Origin: Rhodospirillales bacterium
GTDB lineage: Bacteria; Pseudomonadota; Alphaproteobacteria; JAREAF01
Length of the DNA: 11,947 bases
Reading direction: 5' to 3'
Assembly (NCBI GenBank): GCA_029240475.1
Contig: JAREAF010000039.1
Location: 1-11,947, forward strand
Every line of letters begins with the position of its first letter. Within the stretch, counting starts at the first letter, position 1. This document shows positions 1 through 6,951 of this stretch, one piece after another. A model generated the notes under the pieces. It was given only the letters and a program-made list of their open reading frames with translations. It did no database searches and was not told the origin of the DNA. The translations under genes were made by a program, and so were the position numbers.

Positions 1-407
1 TCCATCCAGTAGCACGGGGCGAATCCGGCGCGATCACGCGCCAGAATCAACCTGTTTTCTGCAGCATCCCATATCACAACCAGCGCTGTGGAGTTCAAGG
101 CGCCGAGCGCCTCAACGCCACGACTCCGGTATAAAGACAGAGCGACCAGCGCAGGGTGAGTCGCAGGAGGCAGTCCGAGCTCTACTGCCAATTCCGGTGC
201 ATTGAAGAGCTCGCCGTCAAGAATCGCGAACGAGCCGTTTTCGGTCGCCGAGAGTAGGTCACGCAGACCCTGGCGGACTGCCACTCCGATGTGAGACCCC
301 CCGCTGAGGACGCTCAGGCCAGAATCCCCGGCAATCAGTCTTCGCAAGACCGAGGGAGCTGCATTTTGCCCCAAGCTCAAGCAGCCATAGACCCGGAAGA
401 CGTTCAT
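1..407 (-). CDS. Asparagine-synthetase-like protein, N-terminal glutaminase-like domain (partial, runs off left edge)
   Basis: The minus strand reads open from an ATG at 407 to the window edge (135 codons); a stop lies nine codons upstream in frame, and AGGGG sits about 6 bases before the ATG, so this start is firm. Residues 57-135 match the class II glutamine amidotransferase domain of asparagine synthetases: ILDGELFNAPELAVELG (62-78), then ALVALSLYRSRGVEAL, VIWDAAENRLILARDRAGFAPCYW (111-134). The family normally starts Met-Cys-Gly with Cys2 as the glutaminase nucleophile. Here the N-terminus is MNVFRVYGC, so Cys2 is absent; the Cys at position 9 is not an obvious substitute. That points to a synthetase-like enzyme of a biosynthetic pathway (for example the beta-lactam synthetase or lasso cyclase type) rather than housekeeping AsnB. 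The synthetase domain is outside the window, so the substrate cannot be guessed. It is transcribed away from the arsenic/phosphonate-like genes, and a link to them is unproven. Confidence 0.75.
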   Translation of the reverse strand, partial: MNVFRVYGCLSLGQNAAPSVLRRLIAGDSGLSVLSGGSHIGVAVRQGLRDLLSATENGSFAILDGELFNAPELAVELGLPPATHPALVALSLYRSRGVEALGALNSTALVVIWDAAENRLILARDRAGFAPCYWM

Positions 408-1005
408 CTCTACCCCTGATGATTGGAAGGTCTAGACGTGAAAATGCCACGTAGCCGGCCGTATTGTCGCACATGTCGTCGTCGGAAGACTTGAGTACAT
501 GAGGTAGAAGCGGGCGGAGAAGAGTCCGCATCCCGTGCTGAATGCTCGTGGTACAGTTTACTTTCAGGTTAGATTCTCTGCCTCATATGGGATGGCGACC
601 GGCTAGATTCTCAGACGGGCTGCTCCGGCGTTTGGTCCTCGAGCGGAGACCTGGAGAGGACGGCTCAACGTCTAAGTGATCACGGGTCTGACGGTTCTCG
701 CGCCACCGGACCGCTCTGCCCGGCCACGGGTTCTCCGTGGAATCAGAAGTGAGATCTGCTATAGCGCTGGCCTCCCCGCGTCGCTCCTTGGCTTTGGTCG
801 ACGTACCTAGGAGTTAAGCAGAGGTTGTCCTGCTCTGCGCCTTTTGCGTTTGCTTCCGTCGAGTAACGTTGAACATTATCCTCTACAGTTCTTCAGCTCC
901 AACTTAGCTGCTCGCAAGGGCGGGCTGTGCGGGTACCTGTTGCGCGTGAACGGGCCCGCAAATCTGCGTGCAGTAGGGGAAAGCTGCTGAACTGTGGGGG
1001 TGTTA
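408..1005. other. Divergent intergenic region, no supported gene
   Basis: About 600 bases separate two divergent genes, and neither strand shows an open frame with protein-like composition. Short frames exist, for example about 31 codons from the ATG at 587, but lack a ribosome site and family resemblance. The region must hold promoters for both flanking transcripts. I could not pick a convincing -35/-10 pair or a Pho box by eye. A 9-base direct repeat, TAGATTCTC, occurs at 570-578 and 604-612; its meaning is unknown. Confidence 0.5.
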
Positions 1006-2199
1006 ATGATACCAGCAGACGAGTTCCTCGCTTCGGCAGGAAGCCTAGGATTTTCGTTCTATACCGGGGTGCCTTGCAGTTTCCTCACTCCTTTGATCAA
1101 CCGGGTGATCGGCCTCGACAATCTTGACTATGTGGGCGCCACGAGTGAAGGGGAGGCGGTGGCTATCGCTGCCGGCGCGTGGTTCGCGGGCCGACGGACC
1201 ATCGTCATCTGCCAGAATTCCGGGCTCGGCAATGCCGTCAATCCGCTGACCTCGCTGAATTACCCATTCCGCATCCCAACCCTAATGATCGTCACCTGGC
1301 GCGGACAACCTGGGTTACATGACGAGCCGCAACACGCTCTCATGGGCGAGATTACGGCCGGTCTGTTGGATACCATTCGTGTGGAACACGCCTCATTTCC
1401 GACCTGCGCCATCGATGTGCTCCCGACGTTTGACCGGGTTGAGCGCGTTATCACCAGAACGGAGCTTCCCTTTGCGCTGATCATGACGAAAGGCAGCGTT
1501 GCCGACGAGCCGCTCGAGCAGAAAGCGCAAGTTGCTTATCCACGTGGTCGATTCTTCGATTTCAGGACAGGCGCGACCAGGCCGCGGCGCTCTTCCGCCC
1601 TGGAGCGCGTGCTGGCCCTGGTTTCGAACGATGTCGCAATCATCGCCACAACCGGCAAGACCGGCCGCGAGCTTTTCACACTCGCTGACCGAGAACAGCA
1701 TCTCTACCTGGTTGGTTCAATGGGTTGCGCTGGCGGCTTGGGGCTGGGAGTTGCACTCAACTGCCCTCGTAAGATCCTCGTCCTGGATGGTGACGGCGCG
1801 GCGCTGATGAAGCTGGGCACGCTGGCGACGGTGGGCGCCTACGCGCCCCCCAACCTCCTTCATCTCATTCTCGACAATGGCGTCCATGACTCGACGGGAG
1901 GCCAGGCGACCGTTTCGCCGAATGTCGATTTCGCCGCCACTGCCCTCGCCTGCGGGTATCGCTCCGCCTATAGCTGTGACGATCTGGCTGGCCTCGAGCG
2001 GGCCTTAGTGGAGGCGATGCGCACCGACAGCGGCCCCACTCTGCTCCATCTCCGGATCGCGCCGGGCTCGATCGAGAAACTCGGCCGCCCTACCGTCTCT
2101 CCCTACGATGTCGCCCGGCGATTCAAGCAGTTCCTGGGGGGGAGCCCAAGCCCTGAGGGGCCGGATGTCAGCGAGGAAAGGGAAAGAGCGCACGCATGA
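1006..2199 (+). CDS. aepY: Phosphonopyruvate decarboxylase family (candidate arsonopyruvate decarboxylase)
   Basis: A thiamin-diphosphate enzyme of 397 residues that in phosphonate pathways converts 3-phosphonopyruvate to phosphonoacetaldehyde and CO2. The N-terminal Pyr domain shows FYTGVPCSFLTPLINRV (18-34), TSEGEAVAIAAGAW (46-59) with the catalytic-type Glu, QNSGLGNAVNPLTSL (70-84) and WRGQPGLHDEPQH (98-110). The C-terminal PP domain shows the cofactor motif from GDG (262-264) to LDNG (289-292), followed by HDSTGGQ. These are family hallmarks over full length. The ATG at 1006 is preferred because homologues begin with MI and it is preceded by GGGGG; an in-frame GTG at 994 would add four residues. 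Its stop overlaps the pstS start (ATGA). No PEP mutase gene is next to it or anywhere in the window, which is unusual. With AroA-like and iPGM-like genes downstream, decarboxylation of arsonopyruvate to arsonoacetaldehyde is the inferred role; the family assignment is firm, the substrate is not. Confidence 0.93.
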   Translation: MIPADEFLASAGSLGFSFYTGVPCSFLTPLINRVIGLDNLDYVGATSEGEAVAIAAGAWFAGRRTIVICQNSGLGNAVNPLTSLNYPFRIPTLMIVTWRGQPGLHDEPQHALMGEITAGLLDTIRVEHASFPTCAIDVLPTFDRVERVITRTELPFALIMTKGSVADEPLEQKAQVAYPRGRFFDFRTGATRPRRSSALERVLALVSNDVAIIATTGKTGRELFTLADREQHLYLVGSMGCAGGLGLGVALNCPRKILVLDGDGAALMKLGTLATVGAYAPPNLLHLILDNGVHDSTGGQATVSPNVDFAATALACGYRSAYSCDDLAGLERALVEAMRTDSGPTLLHLRIAPGSIEKLGRPTVSPYDVARRFKQFLGGSPSPEGPDVSEERERAHA

Positions 2200-3047
2200 G
2201 AAGGGAGAGACGGAGTTTCTTACTTCTGGCCGGCGGTTTCGCCGTTTCGATGGGCGTCGCCTGGCCCGCGAGCGCTGGAGAGCGACTGGTCATCACCGGT
2301 TCCAGCACGATCGCGCCGCTCGTGACCGAGATGGCCAAGCGCTACGAGAAAATCCACCCCGGGGTCCGCATTGACGTGCAGACGGGCGGCTCCCATCGCG
2401 GCTTGAACGATGCGCGCCGGGGTCTAGCCGAAATCGGCATGGTCTCGCGCGCGCTGAAGGAGGATGAGCACGACGTCACGTCCTTCGTCCTCGCCTATGA
2501 CGGCGTCACCATGATCGTCCACCAGGACAGCCAGATTGAAGAGCTGACCAAAGAGCAGATCGTCGGCATCTACACGGGCCGGATTCAGAACTGGTCTCAG
2601 GTCGGCGGCCCGGACAAGGACATCGTTGTAATCAACAAGGCCGAAGGGCGCTCGACGCTTGAAAGCTTCGTGGAGTATTTCGGAATTAAGACCAAGGACA
2701 TTAAAGCCGACGTCGTCGTCGGCGACAATGAGCAGGGTATCAAGGCCATCGCCGGCAGCCCCTATTCGATAGGCTATGTCTCCATCGGCAACGGCGAGTA
2801 CGACGTCGGCAAGGGCGTGCCGATCAAGCTGCTGCCGCTGGAGGGCATTCCAGCCAACCGGCAAACCGTCGCGGCGCAGCAATTCCCTATCGTGCGGCCG
2901 CTCAATCTCGTCGTGGCGAACAATAAGGAGCCGAGCGCGCGTGTCGCTGATTTCATCGCCTTCGCCACGTCCGATGACGTCCGCGACATCGTCGAGAGCT
3001 TCTATTATGTATCTCCGCAGCCCGGCCAGAGCGAGCACGGTTCTTAG
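2196..3047 (+). CDS. pstS: PstS-like phosphate/arsenate-binding periplasmic protein
   Basis: Solute-binding subunit of a phosphate-type ABC importer, 283 residues. The N-terminus ERRSFLLLAGG, a hydrophobic stretch and an ASA|GE cleavage site near residue 27 give an export signal; the RR-x-F-L pattern resembles a Tat signal. The mature part carries TGSSTIAPLVTEMAKRYEK (34-52), TGGSHRGL (63-70), IYTGRIQNWSQVGG (125-138), KAEGRSTLESF (148-158), GYVSIG (193-198) and RPLNLVV, the PstS-like fold of the phosphate-binding branch with KAEGRST where E. coli PstS has SDGSGTS. The start overlaps the aepY stop by four bases, so the two are translationally coupled. PstS proteins bind the tetrahedral oxyanion, and some discriminate poorly against arsenate. 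Placement between pathway enzymes suggests a dedicated importer for the pathway anion. Anion preference cannot be read from sequence alone. Confidence 0.9.
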   Translation: MRRERRSFLLLAGGFAVSMGVAWPASAGERLVITGSSTIAPLVTEMAKRYEKIHPGVRIDVQTGGSHRGLNDARRGLAEIGMVSRALKEDEHDVTSFVLAYDGVTMIVHQDSQIEELTKEQIVGIYTGRIQNWSQVGGPDKDIVVINKAEGRSTLESFVEYFGIKTKDIKADVVVGDNEQGIKAIAGSPYSIGYVSIGNGEYDVGKGVPIKLLPLEGIPANRQTVAAQQFPIVRPLNLVVANNKEPSARVADFIAFATSDDVRDIVESFYYVSPQPGQSEHGS

Positions 3048-3894
3048 CCCGATGCTTATCGGCGCCGGCGCGCTTGCGCTGCTCGCAAGCGCGTTGATTG
3101 CCTTCATCTTCTTCGTCGTGCTCGGCGAGGCGATGGCGGCGCTCGGCGAGATCGGGCTTTGGCGCTTCCTGACGGATGCGAGCTGGCATCCGAGCAGCGG
3201 CGAGTTCAACCTGCTGCCGATGGTTGCCGGCACCGGCCTCGTGGCGGCCGGCGCGATGGTGCTGGCCATGCCGCTTGGCCTCATCGCCGCGGTCTTCGTG
3301 ACCTTTTACGCGCCCTCGCCGGTCGCCACCGCCTATCTGCGCCTGATCGAGCTGTTCGCCGGAATACCGTCTGTCCTCTACGGGCTCTGGGGGCTGGTCG
3401 TACTGGTGCCGATCATCGCCGACTTGGCGGCGCCCGGCTCCAGCCTCCTGGCCGCGAGCCTGGTGCTTGCGCTCATGGTGCTGCCGACCATCGCGCTGAT
3501 CGCGACCATGAGCGTGCGCAGTGTTCCACTGGAGCGGATTCAGGCGGCGCGCGCGCTCGGATTCACCAAGGCCTCGACCATGGTTAAGATCGTGATCCCC
3601 TCCGCCCGCAAGGGACTGGCGGTCGCCGCGATCTTGGGGGCCGGCCGCGCGGTCGGCGAAACCATGGCCGTGATGATGGTCGCCGGGAACATCGTACAGG
3701 TGCCCGAGAGCATCTTCGAGCCGGTGCGCACCCTATCGGCGAACATTGCGCTCGAGATCGCCTATGCGATGGACGTCCACCGCTCTGCCCTCTTCGTCAG
3801 CGCGCTGGTGATGATCGCCTTTGTGGTGCTGGCGACCGCGCTTCTCGAATTCGTGACCAATAAACAGGCGATGCCCGATGTCCACCCTGACTAG
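3007..3894 (+). CDS. pstC: Phosphate-type ABC transporter permease PstC
   Basis: Inner-membrane permease of about 295 residues. A first hydrophobic helix lies at about 17-40, further helices at about 76-100, 112-138, 147-170, 206-228 and 260-282. The cytoplasmic coupling loop is ARALGFTKASTMVKIVIPSA (181-200), followed by GAGRAVGETMAVMMVAGN (211-228), both typical of PstC. The ATG at 3007 is chosen because GAGAG lies eight bases upstream and it leaves a short cytoplasmic tail before helix 1; the frame extends further upstream but there it is a composition-poor shadow of pstS. An ATG at 3052 (residue 16) is a possible alternative. It overlaps pstS by 41 bases and pstA by 17, indicating tight translational coupling. 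It should pair with PstA and PstB to move the anion delivered by PstS. Confidence 0.92.
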   Translation: MYLRSPARASTVLSPMLIGAGALALLASALIAFIFFVVLGEAMAALGEIGLWRFLTDASWHPSSGEFNLLPMVAGTGLVAAGAMVLAMPLGLIAAVFVTFYAPSPVATAYLRLIELFAGIPSVLYGLWGLVVLVPIIADLAAPGSSLLAASLVLALMVLPTIALIATMSVRSVPLERIQAARALGFTKASTMVKIVIPSARKGLAVAAILGAGRAVGETMAVMMVAGNIVQVPESIFEPVRTLSANIALEIAYAMDVHRSALFVSALVMIAFVVLATALLEFVTNKQAMPDVHPD

Positions 3895-4762
3895 CGCGGC
3901 GAACCCCAGCCGCGGCTTGCGCTGGGATGCGTGGGCCATTGTCCTGTGGATCGGGGCCGGGCTGATCATGGCCGCCTTTCTGTGGGTGCTCCTCGACCTC
4001 TTAGGAAGAGGACTGGGGCAGATCTCCTGGTCGTTCATCACCGAGGCGCCGGAAAATGCGGGGCGCGCCGGCGGCATCGGCCCAATCCTCGTCTCCACTT
4101 TGCTGATCCTGATGGTCTGCCTTGCCATCGCCGTGCCGCTCGCGGTCGGCGTCGCGGTGTTCCTGTCGGAGCTGCTGCCGCACCGAAGCCGGCTGAGGCG
4201 CATCGTGCAGATCAGCCTCGATGCTCTCGCGGCGGTGCCATCGGTGGTGTTCGGCCTCTTCGGCAACGCCTTCTTCTGCATCCAGCTCGGGCTAGGCTTC
4301 TCGATCCTGTCAGGCGGCCTGACGCTCGCCTGCATGGTGCTGCCGCTCCTCATCCGCACCACCGAGAGCAGCATTCGGGCCGTCCCGCAGCGCTACCGGC
4401 TCGCGGCGACGGCGCTCGGCATGACCAGAAGCCGCGTCATCCTTCGACTGGTGGTGCCGCTTGCAGTGCCCGGCATCGTCGTCGGCACGCTGCTCGCGCT
4501 CGGCCGCGCGATGGCCGAGACGGTCGCGCTTGTCTTCACCAGCGGCTATGTCGACCGGATGCCCGGGTCGCTCCTGGATTCCGGCCGCTCGCTCTCGATT
4601 CACGTCTTTGACCTGGCGATGAATGTGCCGGGCGGCGACGCAAATGCCTACGGGGCCGGGGTGGTCCTCATTTTCGCGCTGCTCGTCATCAATGGAGCCG
4701 TTTTATGCCTGGCAAAGACTTGGAAAGCGAGATCCGGCATGGCCATCACGGCGGCAACGTGA
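3878..4762 (+). CDS. pstA: Phosphate-type ABC transporter permease PstA
   Basis: Second permease subunit, 294 residues. Hydrophobic helices occur at about 19-42, 68-98, 113-140, 145-160, 196-222 and 258-280. The GGIGPILVSTLLIL segment (65-78) and the coupling loop ATALGMTRSRVILRLVVPLA (177-196), followed by GTLLALGRAMAETVALVFTSG (203-223), are characteristic of PstA. The start lies inside the end of pstC, and the stop TGA shares its last base with the preferred pstB start (TGATG, 4760-4764), so the four transporter genes form one coupled unit. Nothing appears truncated. The missing companion is phoU, which commonly follows pstB in phosphate-homeostasis operons. Confidence 0.92.
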   Translation: MSTLTSAANPSRGLRWDAWAIVLWIGAGLIMAAFLWVLLDLLGRGLGQISWSFITEAPENAGRAGGIGPILVSTLLILMVCLAIAVPLAVGVAVFLSELLPHRSRLRRIVQISLDALAAVPSVVFGLFGNAFFCIQLGLGFSILSGGLTLACMVLPLLIRTTESSIRAVPQRYRLAATALGMTRSRVILRLVVPLAVPGIVVGTLLALGRAMAETVALVFTSGYVDRMPGSLLDSGRSLSIHVFDLAMNVPGGDANAYGAGVVLIFALLVINGAVLCLAKTWKARSGMAITAAT

Positions 4763-5577
4763 TGACCGTGGCCCAGCCCTGCATCGAGCCCGCCGCTCAT
4801 CGCGAGCCGGAGCGGCACCTCTGGTGCATCTCCGACCTGACGGTCAGCTATGGCGAGGTGATTGCCCTCTCCTCGGTGTCGCTCAACATCAAGGAGAATT
4901 CCGTAACTGCGGTAATCGGCCCGTCCGGCTGCGGGAAGAGCAGCCTGCTCTGCTGCCTGAACCGCCTCACCGACTTCATCCCGGGCTGCTGCGTCTCCGG
5001 CCGCATCCTCATGCATTCGAAGGACATCCTGGGCGGGCAGATCGATGACACGCGCCTGCGCAAGCAGGTCGGGCTGATCTTCCAGAAGCCGAACCCCTTC
5101 CCGCTCTCGATCCGCCGCAATTTCGAGCTGCCGCTGCGCGAGCACGGCATCCGCGACCGGCAGGAGATCGAGCACATCATGCAGAGCACGCTCGAAGCTA
5201 CCGGCTTGTGGAAGGAGGTGAAAGACCGGCTGAACAAACCGGCACACCAACTCTCAGGCGGGCAGCAGCAGCGCCTGTGCATCGCGCGCGCGCTGTCCTT
5301 GAGGCCGGACGCTCTCCTGATGGACGAGCCCTGCAGCGCGCTGGACCCGATCTCCTCTGGTCAGGTAGAGGAGCTGGTCCTCTCCTTGCGCGAGCGCTAC
5401 ACGATCGTGATCGTCACCCATAATCTGTCGCAGGCGCGCCGGCTAGGCACGGACGTGGCTCTGTTCTGGCTCAGGGACGGCAAGGGCACGCTCGTGGAAT
5501 CCGGACCGGCCTCGCAGGTGTTCGAAGCGCCGCGAGACGATTTGACCAAGCTGTATCTGCGCGGGGCAATCGCCTGA
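4762..5577 (+). CDS. pstB: Phosphate-type ABC transporter ATPase PstB
   Basis: ATP-binding subunit of the importer, 271 residues from this start. It has Walker A GPSGCGKSS (53-61), Q-loop FQKPNPFP (107-114), signature LSGGQQQRL (164-172), Walker B ALLMDEPCSALD (184-195) and switch His in IVTHN (217-221). FQKPNPFP and MDEPCSALDP are PstB-specific wording that separates it from generic ABC ATPases. The ATG at 4762 overlaps the pstA stop (TGATG) and gives a normal-length N-terminus. An upstream in-frame ATG at 4705 has a better ribosome site (GGAG, seven bases away) and would add 19 residues over the end of pstA, so the start is uncertain. A gap of only 27 bases, with a strong ribosome site, separates it from the AroA-like gene, so transporter and enzymes are probably co-expressed. 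Confidence 0.94.
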   Translation: MTVAQPCIEPAAHREPERHLWCISDLTVSYGEVIALSSVSLNIKENSVTAVIGPSGCGKSSLLCCLNRLTDFIPGCCVSGRILMHSKDILGGQIDDTRLRKQVGLIFQKPNPFPLSIRRNFELPLREHGIRDRQEIEHIMQSTLEATGLWKEVKDRLNKPAHQLSGGQQQRLCIARALSLRPDALLMDEPCSALDPISSGQVEELVLSLRERYTIVIVTHNLSQARRLGTDVALFWLRDGKGTLVESGPASQVFEAPRDDLTKLYLRGAIA

Positions 5578-5604
5578 GGCGCATGAATTGAGGGGGGAAA
5601 CGCC

Positions 5605-6942
5605 ATGCTCGACGACATCACGCCGCTGAAGCACTTCAATCCCGCGCCCTTCGCGGCCCGCATACCAGGCTCGAAGTCCTACACCAATCGCGCGCTTGTG
5701 ATTGCGGCGCAGCGGCGCGGGACCACGCGCATCGAAGGGGCGCTGCATTCGGAAGACACCGATCTCCTCGCCGAGTGCCTCGACGGGTTCGGCGGACTGA
5801 CCGTGTGCAAGACCGGCAGCGGCTTCGCCGTGACACGCCGCCGCGACCGCCTGCAAGCGCCCGAACGCGAGCTTTACATCGGCGGCGCCGGCACCCCGGC
5901 GCGTTTCCTGTTGTCCTTCGCGGCGGCCGCCGAGGGCGCGACCGTGATCAAGGGCAATCCGCGCTTGAACGAACGTCCAATGCACCATTTGCTCCAGAGC
6001 CTGTCCGCGATGGGCGTGCGCTACGAGTGCCTCGACGGCGAGGGCCATCTGCCCGTCCGGGTCTGGGGCGGCCCGGTTGCCGCACGCGACTGGATCGTGG
6101 ATGGCAGCGTATCCTCGCAATTCGTGAGCTCGCTCTTGATCTTCGCCGCGCAGCAGCCGGAGGGGCTGATCACGGTGACCGTGCCGGGCCATCTCGTCTC
6201 GAAGCCCTATGTCGACATGACCGCGCAGATGCTGCGCGACTGCGGCATCCAGGTCGAGCGCGCACAAGGGCGCAAGAGCTGGACCATCCATCCGGCCGAA
6301 CCCAGGCCGGAGCGCATCAAGATCGAGGTGGACGCCTCGGGCATGTCCTATTTCCTCGCCGCTGCCGCGCTGACCCGAACCAAGGTAATCATTCCCGGCA
6401 TCGGCGAGGGCTCCGCGCAAGGCGATGTGGGCTTTGCGCGCGTGCTGGGCAAGATGGGTTGCAAGCTGCGCTTCCACGAGGATTCTATCGAGATCGAGGG
6501 CGGGCCGCTCACCGGCGTAGATGTCGACATGGAGGAGATGCCGGACACGGTGCTGACGCTCGCGGCCGTCGCCTCGCAGGCCAAGGGAGAGACCCGCATC
6601 ACCAACATCGCCAACCTGCGTGTCAAGGAATGCGACCGCATTCACGCTGCGGTGACCGAGCTGCGGCGGCTCGGCGTCAATGCCGAGGACGGGCCCGACT
6701 TCATCGTGATCCGGCCGACCGGGCGCATCGTGCCGGCGACGGTGCACACCTACAACGATCACCGGGTGGCGATGTCGTTCGGTCTCCTGCGGCTCCTCCA
6801 TGACGGCATCGGCATTGAGAACGAGGGTTGCGTCGCTAAATCCTTCCCCGGCTTCTGGGCGGAGCTGTCCCGCTTCGTCGCCCACCATCGGCAGGCCGAG
6901 CCCGATTTCGTCCTGGCGAAGGCGGCTTCGCTCGGCGATTGA
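5605..6942 (+). CDS. aroA: EPSP synthase (AroA) family enolpyruvyl transferase, candidate arsenoenolpyruvate synthase
   Basis: Full-length 3-phosphoshikimate 1-carboxyvinyltransferase family protein, 445 residues, with AGGGGGG seven bases before the ATG. Key family positions are present: IPGSKSYTNRA (20-30; Lys24, Arg29), NERPM (122-126; Arg124), DGSVSSQF (166-173), SKPYVDMT (199-206), DASGMSYFLAAAA (243-255), PDTVLTLA with the catalytic-type Asp314, NLRVKECDR (337-345; Lys341, Glu342), YNDHR (383-387) and AKSFP (411-415; Lys412). So PEP chemistry should be intact, and phosphoshikimate contacts are largely kept. The PEP loop is GGAGTPARFL (93-102) instead of the E. coli GNAGTAMRPL. It sits between a pst importer and an iPGM-like gene rather than with shikimate genes. 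In Streptomyces arsenic clusters an AroA paralogue is proposed to transfer enolpyruvyl to arsenate; the same is inferred here. A second, ordinary EPSP synthase is the competing explanation. Confidence 0.9.
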   Translation: MLDDITPLKHFNPAPFAARIPGSKSYTNRALVIAAQRRGTTRIEGALHSEDTDLLAECLDGFGGLTVCKTGSGFAVTRRRDRLQAPERELYIGGAGTPARFLLSFAAAAEGATVIKGNPRLNERPMHHLLQSLSAMGVRYECLDGEGHLPVRVWGGPVAARDWIVDGSVSSQFVSSLLIFAAQQPEGLITVTVPGHLVSKPYVDMTAQMLRDCGIQVERAQGRKSWTIHPAEPRPERIKIEVDASGMSYFLAAAALTRTKVIIPGIGEGSAQGDVGFARVLGKMGCKLRFHEDSIEIEGGPLTGVDVDMEEMPDTVLTLAAVASQAKGETRITNIANLRVKECDRIHAAVTELRRLGVNAEDGPDFIVIRPTGRIVPATVHTYNDHRVAMSFGLLRLLHDGIGIENEGCVAKSFPGFWAELSRFVAHHRQAEPDFVLAKAASLGD

Positions 6943-6951
6943 GGCACCGGC

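Noticed and set aside
259..531. Minus-strand frame with a lasso-peptide-like junction (DNTA then GYVAFSRLD: Thr at -2, Gly1, Asp9) upstream of the Asn-synthetase-like gene
   Set aside because: It overlaps the synthetase-like gene in another frame for about 150 bases and runs some 66 residues beyond the supposed core start, far longer than a lasso core. The leader lacks a clear YxxPxL motif.
844..879. Possible sigma-70 promoter before aepY (TTGCTT ... CATTAT)
   Set aside because: Only about three and four matches to the consensus boxes; not better than background in this region.
2424..3284. Long minus-strand open frame across pstS/pstC
   Set aside because: It lies opposite well-supported pstS and pstC; its composition is that of a GC-rich shadow frame and it shows no motifs.
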